NCBI GenBank assembly: GCA_036850595.1
Contig: CM072148.1
Coordinates: 6,561,118-6,625,117, forward strand
Reading direction: 5' to 3'
Origin: Rhyacichthys aspro
Lineage: Eukaryota; Chordata; Actinopteri; Gobiiformes; Rhyacichthyidae
DNA: 64,000 bases
Below are positions 11,300 through 23,914 of the stretch, in pieces (the stretch's first letter is position 1; each line of letters opens with the position of its first letter). The position numbers and the translations under genes were made by a program. A model generated the notes under the pieces. That model was not told the origin of the DNA, ran no database searches, and saw only the letters and a list, made by a program, of their open reading frames with translations.

Positions 11300-13700
11300 T
11301 TTAAAACAGCTGTGTTTGTGATGAACACAACTGGATTCAATATGAGCGTGGTTATCCGGGCCTTTTATGAGGTGAAGTTTGGACCGCGGGACAAATGGGT
11401 CCATCATTCTGAGTGCTGCGTTTGAATCCTGCAGTAAATTTAGACTTTTATAAGTACATTACACAATCACCTCATAAGAATGTTTAAAATTAGATTTTAC
11501 TTTGTTAATTTAGAAGACAGTAGACAGATATAGAACTGGTTGCTGCGCACTTTCAAAGTCACTTTTTAGACCAGAACAAAAAGTATTTTTTATAAGGTTG
11601 GAGCATTTTTAATCAAAGTGTAAAACTTTGTTGGCATATGCTGCAAGTTGCCTCAAAATACTTCTTTATATGTCATTAATGCTGCAAACTGCCACACAAA
11701 CAAACCAAAGAAAGATCCAGAAAAAGAACAGTATATAGTATCATATAAAGCTAAGAATTACTCAATTTGGTAAACTATGAAATAAAAGTCTAAAATAAAA
11801 ACTTTTTATGGATTTCAAATTGAAAAATCCATGGCAGTACATTTTAGGACATTTTGTGAAAACTGATAATGTTGAAGGCTACAAAAGTTGAGAAATAAAA
11901 GTACTGAGTATTATAATAATTTCATTTTAATTATTTCACCAGTTTCAGCACTTTTACTGAAACTGAAGAGACACCAACAACTAATATTTATGAATCAATC
12001 AGAGCCATGTTGATTTTTTATCAAGTGACTTTTAAAAAATACGACTTCAATACAGCATTATTTATGGTCCGTTTCACTTTCATAATCTTTATTTACAGAT
12101 TTATTTTCCAGAGTCTCCAGCAAATAACTAATAACTAATAGTATTGGTATTTGGACATCCCTCATTTTAAATGTACCCAGTTTATTTCACCCTTCCAGCC
12201 CTGTTATATCTTTGAGCTTAATTTAATAAAGACCTATTTGTGTTAAACATAGAACGACAGCCTGCAGGGCACTGGAAACTCACAACTTAATGAGTACAGT
12301 TAATGTTGTCTTTTTTTATATATCAGCGTCAACAGCAGCCCTGCAGACACAGAACAAAAAACAAGTCAATTAGCTTTACTGTACATTACTTCCATGTTCT
12401 GCCCCACTGTACTGCATTACACCTCCGCATGCCCCTGGTTACCTCCCGCGGTGGGAGATAAACTCACTGTCCGCGCGATAAAAGTTGGTCGAACCACGCA
12501 ACAAAGTGTATTACTGGTATGCCACAGTTTACAAGAGATGTGCCATCATTAGAATTGCAGTGAGTGGAGAAGCAAACCACTGGCTAAATCTGCCATGAAA
12601 TACTAGACTGCTGCAATAAAACCTGAGCATCTGCACCAAACTGGAACCAGATGAACCCGTCAAGGATACATTGTGATTTTTCCCCTCCTTGTTTCCTATG
12701 AGGCCGCGTTCTTCTCCGGATCAGCGGTGAGAATAGTGATTCTGTGTATAATTATGTGTGCTGATGTGTGCGTGCGGTGTATGCCAGTTGTACGCTGCTT
12801 GTCGGCCTTTGTGTGTATCATGTTATGGCCTACACACGTACTGGGGCCACAAAGGAAATCCATTGCCAACAACAGCACAGCTACTGGCAAGCAGCCATAC
12901 CACCCCAGAGGCTTATGGGATAGGGTTTACAACCAGAGTTTGAGAGTAAGAGGGTAAAATCTGTACAGGTCACCCGTGTATTATAGTGTACGCAGTGTCC
13001 AGTGATTCCTCAGAAAACTGTCAAACGTCTTCCTGGAATTCCATTTTCACACATTTCTCAGTAAGGCCTGTTTTTATCTCGTACATGTGAAGATAAAAAG
13101 CATCATTCTGGCCTATAGGCTGCTGTGTACTCGTCAAAAGATTCAGGCTATTAATACCAAACATTACACTGATGTAGAGCAGAGTACTAGAGATTTATAG
13201 AGAACATTAGGACTCAGACGAGAACATTATGGTGCTTATTGTGAATTAGGGCATGGGCTTTCTGCCTTGTTTGCTCCTGGGGAGAGGTCTCGATATCCTG
13301 TTACTTCCTCAAACCCCTCACTCAGAGGGGACAAGTGTGCTTTTTCCATCTCACTTCCAGAAACTTTTCCCCCCAATGTGTTCCATTATATAATGATATT
13401 CGATAGTTAGATGGCTGTGCTGTATTGCTGGTTACACTATACAGATGTACAACGGCGATTGGTTTATTAGCCTTATAAACATAACGATGTGGTGCTTTTG
13501 CCTTTTTGGAAAGCTCACCAAAGTAGCTGCAACAAAGCGGGGTTATCCTCCGCTCTTATTCTCCTCGGGTCATTTTGATGATGTGTTATGTTTGTGGTGG
13601 CTCGTCTGCCTCTGTGTTAATAGTCCACATACATTTTCCGGGCTGAATTTGACCTGCTGCGCTCACCGCTAAGCTCCACTCCCAGCCTCTCCTTTGTCTT
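11300..13700. other. AT-rich intronic DNA, no gene seen
   Basis: Long AT-rich stretches (11440-12260) with scattered TAAT words and a small tandem octamer repeat near 12127-12142. Nothing recognisable. Confidence 0.55.
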
Positions 13701-13739
13701 GTCATCCGTTTTCTGCCGTCTCTCCTGTGAGCATCCCTG

Positions 13740-14060
13740 CTGTCTTCCGTCAGTGGCCGTGCCATCTATTGACAGAGCAGTACATTCTAGACATATCTTG
13801 GGGATTAAGTTGCAAATTTAAGCAATGGGAAAATCAATGGGTTCCTCTTTTAATTCATGAGAAAGGCTGTCACTGTGGGGAAAAAAAACAGTATGGAGAT
13901 GTGGCTGTTTAGATCACATTCATCCAGGGAGAAGTGCAGGAGGAGATGGCGAGGACAGCTGCCTTTAAATCTCTCCATCAAATAGGGGCTGAGGTGGCTT
14001 GCCAGAGATAAAACCACTGGAGAAAAATAGAGCCTTTGTTTCCAGCTTCATCATTTGTTA
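13740..14060. promoter_or_regulatory. Candidate CNE-like block
   Basis: A non-repetitive segment with TTGACAGAGC, GGGATTAAG, GCAAATTTAAGCAAT and TTTTAATTCATGAG words, bounded by an A run near 13880, followed by a second segment with CATCATTTGTTAAATGG. Inference from texture only. Confidence 0.25.
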
Positions 14061-14099
14061 AATGGTTTCTCCATAGACTGATGTCTGAATATTTGAACC

Positions 14100-15290
14100 G
14101 GATTGAGCTCTTATTTTTCTTGATCAAAAAGCACTTCAGCTGGGGCAACACAGTCACCTAAATCAAATTTATCTCTGTGACATTTCCAGAAAAGTAGGTA
14201 CATAAAAGAGAAACTGTTGGGGAAAACACATATAACGAGAACATCCTAAATTTTATGTGTAGTGTTTTAAGAGATGATGGTGAAACAATACAATATATAT
14301 AAATAATATATGTTGAATAAAACAATTTTCTTCCAGGAAGCATGAATATAAAATTACCAGCTTGGCCCTGCAAAAGTTTAGATTGGTTGTTACATGGTTA
14401 TTACTTCAATGTAGCCAGTAATTAACCGCAATGACTATATTATTACAATATTATTACCTGCATTACTATATTATTAATATGGTTTTGTTTATGCAAGATA
14501 CACAAATTCTTATGTTTAAAGAAAAATGGTTGTTCCCCCTCTTTATGGATACAAAGCCACTTGTTTCCTGTAACTAGAACCAAAAAAACACAGTTAGAAC
14601 TTGAACTTAGTCTTGGGACTCAAACTGCTGGGAAAAATCCCTGGGGAATGTCCCATCCACCTCCCCAACTCCAAGACCATACAGCCAACCATTAAAAAGT
14701 CTGAAAAAGAAAAAAACATGTGGTAAATATGAGCATATGTGTATTTTGTGCTGTAAACATGATTCTACATCCAGGGGAAAACCGGAAATGTAATATGTGA
14801 TTGAAAATTCTCAGCGACTGGGTCGGTAGTGGAGCAGGGGTATGTTTCTTGTCTTTAAATCCATGTTGAAACACTAGCAGTCAGCAGTGCTGGGAGAGGT
14901 TTAAAGTACTACCTGGACTCTCAGCCAATAAAAACAGGTATCTGCGTGCACACATGTATCATTTCTCCTCTTGCCAAGGGATTTTTTTTTTCTCACATGG
15001 AGCAGAGCTGAGAAGTCACCCAGCCCTGTTGTTTTCATCAGATTGAAATAGCAGATGTATTTTAATGTTTACACAACAAAGCCTTATGCCATCAGAGAGT
15101 AACAGCTAAGTAAGTGCTTTTAGGAGACGTGTACTGTTCCTTCCATTATTGTTTCCTCAAATACAAGTCGCTTGAACACTTCTGGCTGACATTCAGTACA
15201 GTCATCAGATCAGTGTGTTTTATGGCTCCCCTAAACAAGTCGCATTCATCCCCAGGTTACACTCTTATGTGGATCCCCTGCTGACTTGAG
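14100..15290. other. AT-rich intronic DNA, no gene seen
   Basis: Includes a very AT-rich patch (14400-14520) and short T or A runs. No supported feature. Confidence 0.55.
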
Positions 15291-15800
15291 AGAATTTGAT
15301 TTTTTTAATGAACAGCTCAATATCTAATTCATTAAAGTGGCTGTTTTATTTGATGCATTTTCCTTACTCCGGCTGAAGCCAGGGGATAAAGGGAGATGGC
15401 CGTGCTGATGGACGTCCAGTAGTGATGCTCTTCTGTGCACTGTGCTGACTGTGTGCTGTCCCTCTGGAGAGACCCGGGGCGCTCCGTTCGATCGCGTCTC
15501 TTCCCACAGGGGCCAGACGTGGGACTTTTACTCCGTTTGACTGCTGAAGGACGCCAGCTGTAATTGGCCTCACACACACATTCTCTGTTGTCATTAGAGG
15601 CAGGCTTAACAATCGGAGCGGGGCGCACTGCCAGCGTTTTGTCTCCTTCTCTGAGAGTCTATCTGGCACTGAAAAAGCATAAGGAGGCATGTTAGGCCTC
15701 AGCGCTGTATTAAAAATGTCGCCCGTGGCTCTGCTTGGCTGCTCTGTAATTAGCATGTCTTTCATTTATTGGCTCTGATCAACTTTCTGATCTCCACATG
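15290..15800. promoter_or_regulatory. Strong CNE-like block
   Basis: About 500 bp of non-repetitive sequence combines AT-rich homeodomain words (ATCTAATTCATTAAAG near 15322, GTAATTGG, GTAATTAGCATG near 15750) with moderately CpG-rich segments around 15475-15530 and 15615-15640. Its 133-aa minus-strand ORF shows no known domain and is probably by-product. Among the more convincing enhancer candidates here. Confidence 0.38.
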
Positions 15801-16579
15801 TAGCAACTGATAGGGACAAGGCTCGTCTTCCAGCTGTTTGCTCTCAGGACTGGCTCACAGCTGGCAGCAACATGGTCCAGAGTGACCTCTTGTGATCAGA
15901 CCTCACTCTCCCTCAATAGTTTACTACCTTTGCGTGCCATTTATCAGTGTTCAAATAGTTAAAATGGCTGAAAACAAGGGGGAATGTGTTATGACAAAAC
16001 TTACATATTTTTATCACTTTTCCAAAGCCATCATTTCAGGCAGAGTGCTTCCTCTTATGTTTTCCTGGAGACACTGTGTTTGGATAAAAGATAATGTACA
16101 CAGAATATGCCGTTGTGATGGGTACTTCAGTGCTTCTATGTATGTGTTGAGTGTATTTACAACTATACTTAGAGCTCGTGATTGAATAAAAAATGGACAT
16201 TAATGCCAAGTCTGAACAGAACAGAGCCTGAGAGACACAAAGAGAAACATGCATAATATTAAAGGAAGCAAGAAATAATCTCCAGTATGCTGCAGGCCCT
16301 CAAGACAAAACGTATGGAGAGGAAAGGTGTATTAAAGTGAAGCACAGGGCCTTGAGGAAATATGCAGGGGTCAGAATGAGAGTGGAGGGGGCTCCCTGGC
16401 GGGGGCCTAAGGGGGCAGCTGGGGATGTGTCAGGTGTCTGAGCCGCAGCTCGGCACCGGCTAGTGTTGTTGTTACACCGAGGGCAGCGCCACAAGTCCGA
16501 AAGTATTGATTTCCCGCCTTGTCGAGAGGCAGAGAACTGTCATGTGGAGAGCACTGACCTTGGTACACACACCAAGACA

Positions 16580-16965
16580 ACTATTCCCCCCGGCCCCCCA
16601 CGGCACGGAGAGGAGAGAGGCGGATGCAAGACACAAACAAGAAAGAGAGGAGGTGAGCTCGAAAGGAGGAAAAAGAGGAAGAAAAAAAACCCCAGAAATG
16701 AAGTAGGAGAGACTGAGAGGAGAGCTAACAGTCAAAGCCAGGGCCAGTTCCCTAGAGTTGTCAGTGGGCAGCCCAGTGTCTGGTTATCACACTGTTTGAA
16801 ATGACAATGGCTTGACTTGTATTTTCCTCTTGAGACCCAACTCGGATCTATAAGCTAGAAGAAAGGGAGGGGTGGGTTAGAAAAGAGCAGGCTGGTGAGA
16901 ACAGGAGATGGGAGGAAAGAGGCAAGATAGAGGCCTGACAGAGACTGAGAGAAAAGCAGCAAAGA
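16580..16965. repeat. Purine-rich low-complexity tract
   Basis: G/A-rich DNA on the + strand includes an uninterrupted 29-base purine run at 16661-16689, and a second purine-rich part at about 16856-16965. It is a possible triplex-forming or nucleosome-affecting tract. Confidence 0.6.
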
Positions 16966-17279
16966 TGGACTCCTCCTGTCTTAGTATCACTAGCAAAGTT
17001 TGTAGCCTTTGAGAGCTGCAGAGAGGAAAGGAACGCAGCAAAAAGCAGCAGCAGCTCGACTGAAGTGTTTTTTATGCGGAGGATCCGTCAGGATTTGACA
17101 ACAAAAAGGGCTCCCTGTCACCTGCAGCTACATGCCAAGACTCATCCCCAGTCACTGCGCTGCACAGACAGACAGAGAGAGAACACAGGATACAAAGAGC
17201 TCTCGGCGGGTAAGATCAGGGTGACAGACACTTAAGAGACCCGCTTTAGTCGCACATCTCTCTCCTCAGATCAGGGTAT

Positions 17280-17640
17280 TTTGCTAACAAGCTCAGCAGA
17301 AAGCTCCCTCTCTTGAACACTGGAGCTTATGAATAAAGGCCAATTTTTCATGATGAAGAGTTCTGCAGTCGTACAGTTGTGAGGGAATCTCTTCACAAAG
17401 TCTCTTTTTCCCCCATTTGAAAAGAGTGTAGTCCTAATTGAATTAGCCAGCTTATTAGTGTTTGACATTGTAAGCTTGGCTATAAGAAAGGAAGTGGGGA
17501 CTTGGAAAGTGGATTTAAGGAGCACTGTTGGTTTTGGTTCTAATTTTACACTCTCCTGACACACATTATTCCCCTTAGCTGCAGTTAGGCCCAGATATGG
17601 TAATGCTAATAATATGTGTGCGAAGGGGGCTTAAGTGGCT
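17280..17640. promoter_or_regulatory. Candidate CNE with paired-type homeodomain site
   Basis: The block contains TAATTGAATTA at 17435-17445, a P3-type palindromic homeodomain site inside the longer near-palindrome CTAATTGAATTAG, plus CTTATTAGTG and GCTAATAATATG. It is low in simple repeats. Confidence 0.33.
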
Positions 17641-17989
17641 CGCTCACCTCTACTGCAGAAGCCAGGGAAACAAAATCATCTGGAAAGTCTAGTGGCTACA
17701 GTGACTGTCAAAGACTGGTTATGTATCAGGAAAACAAATACAGTAGGCAGTTTCTTTTTATCTAAACAACCCATTCTTGCCAAATAAATGGGGACATACT
17801 TTCCACAACAACTAATGAGTGGAATATCAGTGCTTCAGATTAAATCAATTTGCACCATATGAATTAGATACATGAATATTTCTAATCTGGTGGCAAGGTC
17901 CTTGGTTTTGGTGCATCCACTGCCTAAGTTGCAAATTTAAAACAACCTTTAAAAAACCTTTTCTTCTTTGAACTAGTGCTGAACAGACG

Positions 17990-18200
17990 AACACAGCAGC
18001 CCCGCCTTTGGCCAAACACTGTTTAGAGGCCTTGATGGTGATTTTTGCCTCTTAGTCCGTCTTCATTAGGTCAAATGTAATGGGTAATTAGGCTTGCTTT
18101 CATTATCTCAGCGTGTTAAATCCAGGGGCTTTAGCAGCATTATCTTTACTGAAAGAAAGAAGCTTTGAGCATGATTAACAGCGCGCACTCTTCAGGCACA
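17990..18200. promoter_or_regulatory. Candidate CNE-like block
   Basis: Words include CATTAGGTCAAATGTAATGGG, GGTAATTAGGC, TTCATTATCTCAG and GCATGATTAACAGCGCGC. It is non-repetitive and balanced in composition. Low-confidence regulatory candidate. Confidence 0.3.
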
Positions 18201-20020
18201 TATGTACACACATACAAGACAAATTAACGAATCTGTTTCATCCGTCATCTTTTTGATTTTCTCTTTATGTTGTTCAACATTCACCTCTCCCTTCCCTGAG
18301 AGTGTCTTTGCTGCAAAGTAACATCTTCTGGCTTTTGAAGAAATGTATTAAATTATGACTGGAGCATACTGAGTCATTAAAAAAAAAATCAGGTTCACTT
18401 TTTATATTGAATGGTTAAAAAAATGTTTAAATAACTGGAGCAGTCCTTGTAACAATTGCTAACCTCTACTGGATGCACACAAAAAATAAAACAATGGCTT
18501 TTAACACATTATCACAAGCACTTGGGCTGTTTTAAAACATAACGTGGCATTTATTGCATCTCTCCAAAAATATAGCGCGGCAACAAACAAACTCTACAAT
18601 TAGCCCTTGCTCTCAATGGACGCATAATGGCTCTCGCTGTACAAAACGATTACGTGCCACTCGAGATCATGACAGATTGTGCTAAAAGGAGCTACTTTAC
18701 CCACTTAGGCAGCTCTCTTTGGGGGTATCACCATGTTTGTATCTGTGGTGAGAAGGGACACGTAGCCCTAAAGTATGCAGGCCCCTCATGCCTCGACAGA
18801 ACACTCCGTCTGACACTTGATAAACTTGGAGACAGGTGACCAAAAGGGACACAGAATTCCAGACATGTTTGCGAGTAATTACATGCCAATAAAGGCCCTG
18901 AAGGTACTTTCACTTCTGGTAAAACCTGCTAAAATTGTATATTAATAATAAATCGATGAGCCAATACCAATAAATCATGTGGGTAAAAGATAACAGATAT
19001 AAAAGTGAAAAAAATGAAAAAGAAAAGAATGTTGTTTGAGGCCATAGACATGACACAAGTGCATTTCTTTTCATTATTTTTCCTGCTCTTTTTGCTCCAG
19101 TATCAGTCCTTGTATTCCCTGCTGGCCATGCCATACTGGAAATGCCTGCCTAAGTGCTGTTCTGACATTAGCAGAGTGTAGTCACAGCATTTGGCCTGGG
19201 GACAAATGCTAGAAAGGCCCTATAAATATGGATGCCATCCCTCCCTCCTTTTCTCTTCCAGTCTCCCTCGGCTCTCCCTGATGAGTTTGCATGTGTTTGT
19301 GTGTGAGTCTGGATGTGTGTGCCACGCCGTTTGCTTTGTCACATCATGTCCCCACTGTTTGTTTACTCACACTGACAGAGATACACTGGCTTGCTGTTGC
19401 TGTTCACCACCTACTACGCCTGCTAACCAAGTGCCAAAGAGCACACTAATGTTCCAGCTCTACTGTAAATAATGCATCCGACTGTGCCAGGCTGCAAGCT
19501 AGTACTGCGACCCCAGCTGTCACAGCTATTTCATAGGCTGATGAGTCTGTTATCCCGGATGCCAATTACACTTGGCCTTTTTCTGCGTATGTGTGTTAGC
19601 AAGTGTCTGTGTCACTCTCTGTTACATGGCAAATTCCCGGACGGGCAACAAATTATGTCACGGTCCCTATATTTAAAAAGGCTTAGGCAACACATAAGAG
19701 AAAGCTGCAGTGCAACAAGTCAATAAAAAAACACACACACTTTACTTGCAAGCAGACATGACAATGACAAATGAGACACTTTAAGCAAAAACACCAGAAC
19801 CAACCATGCAGCAGAGACCTAACTTCTTCACCAAAAGAAAATCAAGAAGAGGAAACTCTGTACAAGATAAAAGTGGAGTGACCACTATGGCACCAAGCCC
19901 AGGCATCGGTCCTTCCTGTCGCCCGTGTCGGCCCTGTGGGTGCCCCGTGGCTGCACTGATGCCCGCACGTGTGGAACTGTAGGGAGGGTCCCCATGGGGA
20001 GGAAGTGGGCCATTAGTACG
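18200..20020. other. Ordinary intronic DNA, no gene seen
   Basis: Contains short A-tracts, a TG-rich patch near 19280-19325 and a G/C-rich patch near 19905-19960. No supported feature. Confidence 0.5.
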
Positions 20021-20029
20021 GTCCGTGCC

Positions 20030-20225
20030 CCAGTGCTTTACTCCACTTCAGTACACATCACAGAGGGCCGCCCTCTCACTAACTAGCGAACACATGCTAA
20101 TTAGCCCTGCGACAGGCCACATTTTGCTTTCGGAGCACAGAGGGAAGTGGGCAGGAGGGACAAGCTCAGGAACTACCTCATTAGCTTATTTTGCACCTAA
20201 TCGAGGAATGTAGCGCAAATAGTAT
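20030..20225. promoter_or_regulatory. Candidate CNE-like block
   Basis: Contains GCTAATTAGCCC, CATTAGCTTATTTTGC and CACCTAATCGAGG with few simple repeats. Texture-based inference only. Confidence 0.25.
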
Positions 20226-20489
20226 GAATGCTGTCCTATATCTAGTGTTTTTAAAATGCTGTTTCATGATGTTCGACTTGCTTCTTGTTATTTTAGACTT
20301 GCCTTACCTTAAATAATCCCCTGGCATGTCGTCTCCGATTTCTGACCAACATCTCCTTTCCTGCGCTGTCTTCATTTTCTGGAAACAAGAACAACCACAG
20401 CCTTAATGAAACTTAATGATGATAGTCATAACACAACAATAATCCAGTGGTCTGGAAAACCAATCAATGCTTCTTCTCTCCTTCCCCTA

Positions 20490-20720
20490 ATGACCTGTGA
20501 AAACAAAGCAATAAAAAGGCGGCCTGTGTTTATTTTGGCCAAAGCAACAGGCTGATAAGAGCGGCCGGCTGATTAGTGTAAAGTAAACCCGAGACGGTCA
20601 CAAAGATTAGGACTCCACGCACAGCTAATGTCACCACACGAGGTAAAGGTCTGTTTGTGCAAATGAGTAAACTTATGACAATAAATGACCAAGCAGTGAC
20701 ATGCCTTAGTGCCAAGTCTG
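20490..20720. promoter_or_regulatory. Candidate CNE-like block
   Basis: Contains GGCTGATAAGAGCGG, GCTGATTAGTGTAAAG, AAAGATTAGGAC, CACAGCTAATGTCACC and GACAATAAATGACC. Moderate CpG and non-repetitive. Confidence 0.3.
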
Positions 20721-21379
20721 CACTGGTTTATGATGTGTGTGTTATATAGATGAGAATTTCCTGTCTCATGCCCATACACTGTGATTTTCCTCTCACTGTA
20801 ATTCCAGGGAGCGCTTGCAGTTTGTCATCCGAGTAGTACAATGATAAACACATGTTGTTTCCCTTGTATTGTGTGTGAAGTGGCTGACCGGCGTAACTCA
20901 CACTTTAGCATGCTTCTTGTCTTTTGGTCTCTGGTTTATTCCTCCCAGACTCAGGCCCTTCACCACAAATCATTGTGGTGTGTGCGTGCTGCGATGTGCC
21001 CCTTAAGTAGTGAAAGCAGCTTTTCCCATTTGTCTACAAAATCTAAAACCAAGGACATTTTTAACAAGCTTGTGATTGAGGATTAGTTTGACTGACTGAC
21101 TTTTAAGTCAAGAGAGGACTTAATGTATTTTTAGTTATTTATTTTAGCTTTCAACGAAAAAAAGAGTTTTAAGCAGCTGTAATGGTCTTTGTCACCACAT
21201 ATAAAAGAAATGATGTTGCATTATGTATGTGCTTATGTACACAGAGGATGAGACAACCTTAGCACGTTCCTCAAGGGTCCAAAGCGAATGGAAGTCATGC
21301 ATACTGTATTAGGACATACTTAAATTTATGAAATTCCCCAAATTAAAATGATTTAACAAGCTCCGTAATAAATGTGTTT

Positions 21380-21730
21380 CCCATTCCCAGGGCGGATTAT
21401 ATGAATACCTAAACACACAACACACTTTATGTGACAACATGGGAGATCGGTGTCAGGTGGATTACATGAAATGATGGGGTGATGTGTCTTTTTTCCTGGC
21501 TGCTGTAGAGCCTGGTGTCCTGATTAAAAATTTCAGCTCCAGTGCCTTTCTAATTAATTAGCGAGGCCACTCGGAGGAGCACAGTGGACCAATTAGTGTG
21601 TAGCAAGCCGTTGATGCCTATCGCTACAGCAGCAGTGTACAGCTGTCGCTCCCTGCTCTCAGGACGACTGGAAGGACCCTCAGGTGCTCGCACAGGTTCA
21701 TACAGCAGCCAGAGCGCACTCGCTAGATAT
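21380..21730. promoter_or_regulatory. Strong CNE-like block with TAATTAATTA core
   Basis: TAATTAATTA at 21551-21560 is followed by GCGAGGCCAC and ACCAATTAGTG. Upstream are GGCGGATTATATG and CTGATTAAAAATTTCAGC. The block stops being distinctive near 21735, where AT-rich DNA begins. Confidence 0.36.
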
Positions 21731-21845
21731 GAGATAGGAATTATAATAAATCCTGTTTTAATATCTTTACAAACAAATAATTCCTATACATAAAAAGTCA
21801 GTTAATACAAAACTGAGGCTAGGTTGAACCTGTCCAGAAAAGGGA

Positions 21846-21867
21846 CACAAATCAGATCTGATTTGTG
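21846..21867. repeat. Perfect 22-bp palindrome
   Basis: The sequence from 21846 to 21867 equals its own reverse complement (two 11-base arms, no loop, centred on AGATCT). About 0.015 such palindromes are expected in 64 kb of random sequence. It could be a symmetric protein-binding site or simply chance. Confidence 0.9.
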
Positions 21868-22919
21868 CATGTTATTGTGAATACATTAAACCACTCGGAA
21901 TCTAATCTTTCTGAATGAGATTCAGGCCAATTTTTACATATGTCTCTAAAACAGATAGATACCTGATTAGTGAGTGCTCTGTGAACAGGCCATTCAGAAC
22001 TCTGCTGCTCACAAATACCAAATAATATTTCAGTCCAACAAAAAGTACTGTAAATTTATACAGTATTTGACTTAAAAAGCTGCAATATTCTCCTAAAGAC
22101 ACTAAAGCCTTGACTCTGTCACCCTAATCCAGACTTAGGCATAAAAAAGACCAAACTGCTTGTGCTCCACGGTCTTGTGAGGGCGTCTTCATCGTGCATG
22201 CTGACCACAGGGCTGGGTGGGGGAGGAGGGGTCTGCGTTCTTTCGAGTGGTAGCAGAGTTTGCTGACTTTGTGAGAACGGACTAGTTAGAAGACAGAGGA
22301 AGCTCATTTCCACTTCAAGGGGTCGTCTGAAACATGGCATCAGCAGGCCTCTCTCGGAGCTCTCGCTGATCACATTTGGTCGTCTCACTTTCAGATACTT
22401 ACGTCTCCCTATCGCCTCCTCTCCTCAAGTCTAATGTTTACTCGTGTTTGCGCAAAATGCGCTGATACAGTTTTTTCTTCAACAAAAACAGCCACAAGCT
22501 ATAAAAACGTGGAACTTCAAAGACCCCAGTGGTGTTGGGTCCACAGTAATGAATGCTTGAATGCACACACAGGAACGTCCTGCCTATAATCCACGTTATC
22601 TTACACGATTAATTGAAAAGCAGTGTGTGGATTGACACTTTTGTGCATAACAGTGCAGATCTGTTTATACATGTTAACACAAGTCACTTTACACGCGCAA
22701 ACAGTCAATACCGTAGTGGCTGATTAGTATGAGAAGAGGGGATGAATATTGGAGAAGGACCCCCGAGAGTCACACATGAAACATGAAGAGGATGTCAAAG
22801 CGTTTTGTTCCCATCTCATTCATTAGATCTAACACAAGCTAGTGGACGCGCTGTGTTTTTAAGTTCACACACAAACGTGCACACAGACAGAAGAAAGGCA
22901 CACGCTGGAAACAAGAGTG

Positions 22920-23120
22920 CTGCAAACAGTTGTAGTTATTAGATCGGCGCGTCTGACATTTTGTCGACATAAGTAATTAATTTAGCCTTTCTATTGGGAA
23001 AGTCCAAAGAGCCCAATTAACATGCCTAATATTGCTGCATCGAGTAAAAACATCATTTTTTTTAAATACAGAGGGAATATTCAAATGACTTGCCTTCATT
23101 ATTCAAATGTATAAGCAAAG
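22920..23120. promoter_or_regulatory. Strong CNE-like block
   Basis: The block contains GTTATTAGATCGGCGCG, AGTAATTAATTTAGCC, CCCAATTAACATGCC, two ATTCAAATG words and TTGCTGCATCG. Dense homeodomain and octamer/HMG-like words occur without simple repeats apart from one short T run. Confidence 0.36.
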
Positions 23121-23900
23121 TCATCACTGGGGGAAAGAGACAAGATGGGAATCACACTGGTAGAAGAAAATGATAATCAATCTTTTATTTCTGCAAAGCA
23201 ATCACATAAACATATGCGTTTCCTTTGTCCTCATTCTTTTTATTTGTGCTTGGTCAAAATTAATAATAGTGTCTTTAATTGTTCGGAAAGACGTGACTTC
23301 TTCTCATCGAGTAAATTATTAAGTTGAAGACAAAACAGTTTGGTAGTGTATTTTAAAGAGCCCAGATTCAGTTTGGTATTTGATTGAAATTATACAGTAA
23401 TCCGAGGGTTTAGAGGAAGTGGATTTTTGTCTTTTACAGTTAGTCCGGTACACATGCTCCGACAGGAAGCCGGGCCAAGAATCACACTGTTGCAAAATCC
23501 CACAGCTTTGTTAGCATCACACTGCACATATGAAATCAGACAGAGAAAATTCTTAATTCAGAGAGCGGAACGGCAAAGGTCAGGACCAGGAGTGACAGAT
23601 ATTTAATACGGGACATACTCACAGATGGCTATTGAGGCACTGTGTTTTCTATTTGCACGGCTCGTTCGGGTATTTGTTTTCGAGTGAACTCGGGGGGCCC
23701 CACTACTGCAAGGACTGGCTCTTGGCTTGACTCTCCCACTCGTCTAGCTGTAACAAAGTCAATATTACAAAGAGGTTACATATGTCGAGGTATGCTTGAG
23801 GCCTGCCCTGGCGCTGCAGTCCTGGTTTGGGACACACACAGACAGAGTGTAAAAGAATGTACTCCTTCAGTGGTAAACTCTGAAGAAAAATGTATCTTGC

Positions 23901-23914
23901 TTTTTTTTTTTTTT
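23901..23914. repeat. T14 homopolymer run
   Basis: Simple T run in intronic DNA. Confidence 0.9.

Noticed and set aside
11411..11432. GTTTGAATCC resembling a tRNA B-box
   Set aside because: No A-box at the right distance and no cloverleaf could be drawn.
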